A DNA stretch of 10,832 bases from Spirochaetaceae bacterium (GTDB lineage: Bacteria > Spirochaetota > Spirochaetia > B11-G9), in contig DAOWMA010000029.1 in assembly GCA_030643345.1 (NCBI GenBank), positions 1-10,832 of the forward strand. The letters run 5' to 3'. A model generated the notes under the pieces. It saw only the letters and a list, made by a program, of their open reading frames with translations. It was not told the origin of the DNA and did no database searches. Position numbers and translations under genes: made by a program. Of the stretch, positions 8,234-10,832 are shown piece after piece. Position 1 is the first letter of the stretch. Every line of letters starts with the position of its first letter.

Positions 8234-8248
8234 GGCTTTTGCGATGTG
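8234..8248 (+). repeat. Copy B of the short intergenic motif (GGCTTTTGCGATGTG)
   Basis: It shares TTTGCGATGTG exactly with copy A at 3554-3569 and lies in the divergent parE/isomerase gap, about 145 bp before the isomerase start. Confidence 0.35.
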
Positions 8249-8269
8249 GCCTATTTTTACGATTGTATG

Positions 8270-8348
8270 GCTATTTTGCGCCAGGTAGTAGCCCTATATT
8301 AGAGAAGAGCTATTTATTAAATACAAAATGTGGTACAGCGCAAAAAGC
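8270..8348 (+). repeat. Imperfect inverted repeat in the isomerase leader
   Basis: The left arm GCTATTTTGCGC (8270-8281) is complementary to the right arm GCGCAAAAAGC (8338-8348) apart from one unpaired A, with 56 bases between. The arms are also the third and fourth versions of the motif seen at 3554 and 8234. The element ends 43 bp before the isomerase ATG and, if transcribed, would put a stem in its leader. I could not identify a convincing sigma70 promoter for the isomerase in 8114-8391; the frame is open here from a TTG at 8239, but that stretch does not look like protein. Confidence 0.45.
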
Positions 8349-8391
8349 TTATATAGATAAACTACACTATAGGTGGAAACAGGAGAATTGG

Positions 8392-8667
8392 ATGGAGTGG
8401 AGAGCAAGCCATATACTAATAAAAGAGAGGAACCTGGCACAGGAACTCCTGCGAAAGATAAAACAGGGAGCAGGTTTTGAAGCCATTGCAAGGGATTACT
8501 CAACCTGTCCCAGTAAATCCAGGGGAGGAGATCTTGGATGGTTTGGCGAAGGAAAGATGGTCCCACAGTTCGAAGCAGCTGTAAAAAAAATGGGAGTAGG
8601 TTCTATTAGTGAACTGGTACAGACTCAGTTTGGATTTCATATTATTAAGCTGACAGGGAAGAAGTAG
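8392..8667 (+). CDS. ppiC: Single-domain parvulin peptidyl-prolyl cis-trans isomerase (PpiC-like)
   Basis: A 91-aa parvulin, almost exactly the size of E. coli PpiC (93 aa), expected to speed cis-trans isomerisation of peptide bonds before proline. Motifs: ASHILIKERNLAQELL (residues 5-20), FEAIARDYSTCPSKSRGG (29-46), GDLGWFGEGKMVPQFEAAV (46-64) and the C-terminal TQFGFHIIKL. There is no signal peptide or SurA/PrsA-type arm, so it should act in the cytoplasm. The ATG at 8392 is chosen because AGGAG lies 6 bases upstream and the family domain begins there; a longer frame back to a TTG at 8239 adds 51 residues without family character. It stands alone on the + strand between two minus-strand operons and ends 22 bp from the stop of the convergent M20 gene. 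The client proteins are unknown. Confidence 0.9.
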   Translation: MEWRASHILIKERNLAQELLRKIKQGAGFEAIARDYSTCPSKSRGGDLGWFGEGKMVPQFEAAVKKMGVGSISELVQTQFGFHIIKLTGKK

Positions 8668-8689
8668 AAGAAAATTCTCCCCTTTAATA

Positions 8690-10009
8690 TTATTCTTTCC
8701 AAATTAGATTATATGTAAGAGAATCCAACAATTCCTCATATTTATCCTTTGAAAACTCTGCTGTAAAATCTGCCGTAATTTTCTCTGCCATACACTCGTC
8801 ACCGTAAAGCAGATCAATTACCGTTAAAGCATTTATCTTTGCAGGAATAATGAACGCCATCTCTTCGTCAGTCACCTTAAAGTCTTTGGAATGAAGATCT
8901 CCCGAAAAAGCACCAACCATAGGATGGATTCCCGGTTTCAAGTGAGTCATATCACCCATGTCGGTTGAACCTCCGAAGGGACCCGTATAAGAGACATTAT
9001 CTTCTCCGACAATCTCCGCGGCATTCTTCATCCATAGATCGGAGAGCTGCTTATCATTTCTTAAAGGCAGGTATCCGGCAGTAGTTTTTATCTCAACACT
9101 TGCTCCAACCCCCATTGCCCCTGCCTTTAGAGATCTGTCAACTTTTATATTAGTGTCCCTGATGGCTTCGGTTGTTCTGGCACGGACATACATTTCAGAG
9201 GTAACATCCCCTGGGACCACATTAACACTGTCTCCTCCCTTTGTGATAATAGGGTGGACCCGAACCATATCCTGATCCCGAAAAGTTTCCCGCTGAGAAT
9301 GGATAGAAGTCAGCGCTATATTAAATGCATTAAGTGCATTTATTCCCTTCTCCGGTGCTACTCCTGCATGAGAGGCTCTTCCGGTAAAACGTGCAAATTT
9401 TCCAATAAAACCGTTGCTTCCATCAGTCATAAACACATTCCTGCCGGGAAGATCTGACTGTGCATGGTTCATTATTACCAGATCTATATCATCAAACTCA
9501 CCCAGATGAATGAGCTCCTGCTTCCCTCCGAAATATTTTATTTTCCCCTCATCCTTAAGTCCCTGCCGGAATTCCAGATCTATGAATTCTTCTGCAGGAA
9601 CGGCAAACAGCACCACACTGCCGTTTAGTTCATTAATGATATGCCGCAGACCAAATCCTGTTCCTACCATCCATGCTATCTGGGCAAAATGCCCGCATGC
9701 ATGCACTGCACCTGTTTCGGAATCGGCTGCAGGATGGTCGTGATTTATCAGCGCATCAAGCTCTCCAATAATCCCTACAACAGGTCCCGGCCGGGCACCC
9801 TTAAGGGTGCCCCTGATACCGGTCAGAGCAAGGCCTCTTTTAATATCAATATTCCATCCTGAAAAGATGCGATCAACCTTCTCAGCAGTCCTGTATTCCT
9901 TGTATCCGACTTCCGGTTCCGCGAAAATCTCCTTCCCAAGATTTATTATACTTTCCCGGTTAAGATCAATGTCTTCCAGGGCCTTTGTTTTTATTTCCCT
10001 CAGGGTCAT
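8690..10009 (-). CDS. M20-family metallo-amidohydrolase (AbgB/M20D-like)
   Basis: A 439-aa cytosolic hydrolase expected to bind two divalent metals and cleave an amide bond in N-acyl amino acids, aminoacyl conjugates or small peptides. Motifs: GELDAL (82-87), HACGHF (103-108, ligands C105 and H107), PAEE (138-141, catalytic Glu), NHAQ (181-184), the dimerisation-domain segment TGRASHAG (209-216), GGSTDMGDM (346-354) and LHSKDF (372-377, ligand H373). The bases GHACGH followed by Phe differ from the Asp or Asn common in the family. ATG at 10007-10009 overlaps the upstream stop (ATGA) and has AAGGA 5 bases before it, so it is coupled to the membrane-protein genes, which are its probable source of substrate. 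The actual substrate cannot be told; AbgB (p-aminobenzoyl-glutamate) is the nearest characterised analogue I can name. Confidence 0.9.
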   Translation of the reverse strand: MTLREIKTKALEDIDLNRESIINLGKEIFAEPEVGYKEYRTAEKVDRIFSGWNIDIKRGLALTGIRGTLKGARPGPVVGIIGELDALINHDHPAADSETGAVHACGHFAQIAWMVGTGFGLRHIINELNGSVVLFAVPAEEFIDLEFRQGLKDEGKIKYFGGKQELIHLGEFDDIDLVIMNHAQSDLPGRNVFMTDGSNGFIGKFARFTGRASHAGVAPEKGINALNAFNIALTSIHSQRETFRDQDMVRVHPIITKGGDSVNVVPGDVTSEMYVRARTTEAIRDTNIKVDRSLKAGAMGVGASVEIKTTAGYLPLRNDKQLSDLWMKNAAEIVGEDNVSYTGPFGGSTDMGDMTHLKPGIHPMVGAFSGDLHSKDFKVTDEEMAFIIPAKINALTVIDLLYGDECMAEKITADFTAEFSKDKYEELLDSLTYNLIWKE

Positions 10010-10470
10010 ATCAATCCTTGAATTTTAAGAACAATCTGGGCAACAATGGCCGAACCGAAGAAAGTACCTATAAAAACTGCAATTGCAACAACCAGCAGTT
10101 TCCAACTGAGCTGTTTAAGCCTTGTAACCTTCATACCTATAGAAATTCCGGCAAAAGCAAGAATTGGAGTTGTTGTCCCGAGGAAGCTGACATCCTTTGT
10201 ATATTCAAGAACAAACTTTGAAGTCGGCATAAAGGGCATCGTCAGAAGCAGAGCTATAAGAGAAGCCCATGCAAAAGCCGGGAATTTCAGGTTAGGGGTA
10301 AAATCCTTGATAATAAGGGCCACCATTCCAAGTGCCATGATAATAATCATCCCGGGGATGGCTACTCCGATAGATATGCCGTATCCAATTCTCTGCCCGA
10401 TAAGAGTAATAACAGCAACTAAGAAAATAACTTTAAACTGATTTAATATTTTTGCTCCTACACCTTCCAT
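10006..10470 (-). CDS. Small multi-pass membrane protein, about five helices
   Basis: A 154-aa very hydrophobic protein with likely membrane segments at about 12-30, 34-54, 65-80, 97-113 and 122-148. The conserved-looking stretches are LAFAGISIGMKV (104-115), close to LGTTTP (98-103), and GTFFGSAIVAQ (135-145). I do not recognise a named transporter family. Its start ATG (10468-10470) shares one base with the stop of the DUF3100-like gene (TAATG), with GGAGG 6 bases upstream, and its stop overlaps the M20 start. This three-gene lock suggests the two membrane proteins form one complex that supplies the M20 enzyme. Many small paired membrane proteins act as two halves of one carrier; that reading is inference. 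Confidence 0.82.
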   Translation of the reverse strand: MEGVGAKILNQFKVIFLVAVITLIGQRIGYGISIGVAIPGMIIIMALGMVALIIKDFTPNLKFPAFAWASLIALLLTMPFMPTSKFVLEYTKDVSFLGTTTPILAFAGISIGMKVTRLKQLSWKLLVVAIAVFIGTFFGSAIVAQIVLKIQGLI

Positions 10471-10832
10471 TACTCGCCTCCCTTTTCACGTTCTATCCGA
10501 GGTTGAAACTTCTTATACAACCAGTTTGTTAACGGAAGAGCGAGAAATATGACGCTGTACATTCCCGTAAGAGCAGTAAGAAGATTGCTTGTAGCCGCAT
10601 AAGCGAGGATTGTTTCCTTCATTGCCGGTACAGCGGTAGCCAGAGAAGCTGATGCTGCAGTCATCATACTGGCACTTCCAATACCGCAGGCCATAGCCAG
10701 AGCATATGGGTGCAAACCTGTTACTACTGCAAAACCACCAAGAAGTCCGAAGAATATTGTTCCGAACACAGTTCCAATCAGATAAGTACCGAGTACACCG
10801 GTACCTTCAGGAGAAGTTATTCCATAGCGCTC
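10470..10832 (-). CDS. DUF3100-like integral membrane protein, C-terminal part
   Basis: The frame is open to the right edge, giving 120 visible residues; the GTG at 10767-10769 is an internal valine, because upstream codons continue in frame as ERYGITSPEGTGVLGTYLIG. The visible part has about three to four hydrophobic segments and the conserved-looking ALAMACGIGSASMMTAAS, and ends in a charged tail (FQPRIEREKGGE). This pattern (YG-x-x-S/T-x-EG-x-GV, then GT-x-x-G-x-x-FFG, then GSASMM) matches my recollection of the DUF3100 family, uncharacterised membrane proteins often next to M20 amidohydrolases. Its promoter and N-terminus lie beyond the window. It is the first visible gene of the operon with the 154-aa protein and the M20 enzyme. 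Confidence 0.75.
   Translation of the reverse strand, partial: ERYGITSPEGTGVLGTYLIGTVFGTIFFGLLGGFAVVTGLHPYALAMACGIGSASMMTAASASLATAVPAMKETILAYAATSNLLTALTGMYSVIFLALPLTNWLYKKFQPRIEREKGGE

Noticed and set aside
8239..8391. N-terminal extension of the isomerase from a TTG start (51 residues)
   Set aside because: It has no ribosome site, no family similarity and covers the inverted repeat; AGGAG precedes the ATG at 8392, where the parvulin domain begins.
8204..8391. Plus-strand promoter for the isomerase (TTGAAT at 8198, TATATT at 8295, TACACT at 8363)
   Set aside because: No pair of hexamers has acceptable 16-18 base spacing, so none is reported as a feature.
8294..8566. Minus-strand open frame of 90 codons opposite the isomerase
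   Set aside because: It runs antisense through the conserved parvulin domain, with no supporting start site or recognisable product.
8656..8682. GGGAAGAA...TTCTCCC as a terminator between the isomerase and M20 genes
   Set aside because: The stem needs a bulge, has a loop of about 12 bases and begins within the isomerase coding region; the T-rich stretch after it is interrupted.
10046..10441. Plus-strand open frame of 131 codons
   Set aside because: It is the complement of the five-helix membrane gene; the strong ribosome site and overlapping operon organisation support the minus strand.

Overview
The window is AT-rich bacterial DNA. It holds nine coding regions, two of them cut by the window edges, and no RNA gene, mobile element or CRISPR array that I can see. 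The organism is most likely a spirochaete-like anaerobe, but this is an inference. The compact topoisomerase IV pair (ParE about 599 aa, ParC about 638 aa) resembles the Bacteroidota/Spirochaetota type. However, the strong Shine-Dalgarno sequences (AAGGGAGG, AAGGGG, AGGAG) and the sigma70-like TTGTAA-17-TATAAT promoter argue against Bacteroidota, which rarely use either.

Layout, left to right. The end of a PEP/pyruvate-binding (PEP synthase-like) gene enters on the + strand and overlaps tail to tail with a minus-strand class I aminotransferase. The aminotransferase lies 18 bp downstream of a 674-aa protein of unknown function, and a good promoter sits in front of that pair. After a 217-bp gap comes a minus-strand operon read right to left: parE, parC and an RluA-family pseudouridine synthase. 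parE and parC share one base (TAATG), and the synthase starts 6 bp after parC. A 278-bp divergent region follows, with the parE promoter and a leader containing an imperfect inverted repeat. It lies in front of a small + strand parvulin peptidyl-prolyl isomerase of the PpiC type. The right end is a second minus-strand operon with overlapping start and stop codons: the C-terminal part of a DUF3100-like membrane protein, a 154-aa membrane protein with about five helices, and an M20 metallo-amidohydrolase.

How they work together: parE and parC form topoisomerase IV for chromosome decatenation. The two membrane proteins plus the M20 enzyme look like an import-and-hydrolyse module for an amide-linked (N-acyl or aminoacyl) compound, analogous in logic to AbgT/AbgB; the substrate is unknown. 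The least explained items are the 674-aa protein, the repeated GCTWTTTGCG-type motif found in both larger intergenic regions, and the inverted repeat in front of the isomerase. No intergenic stretch exceeds 300 bases.
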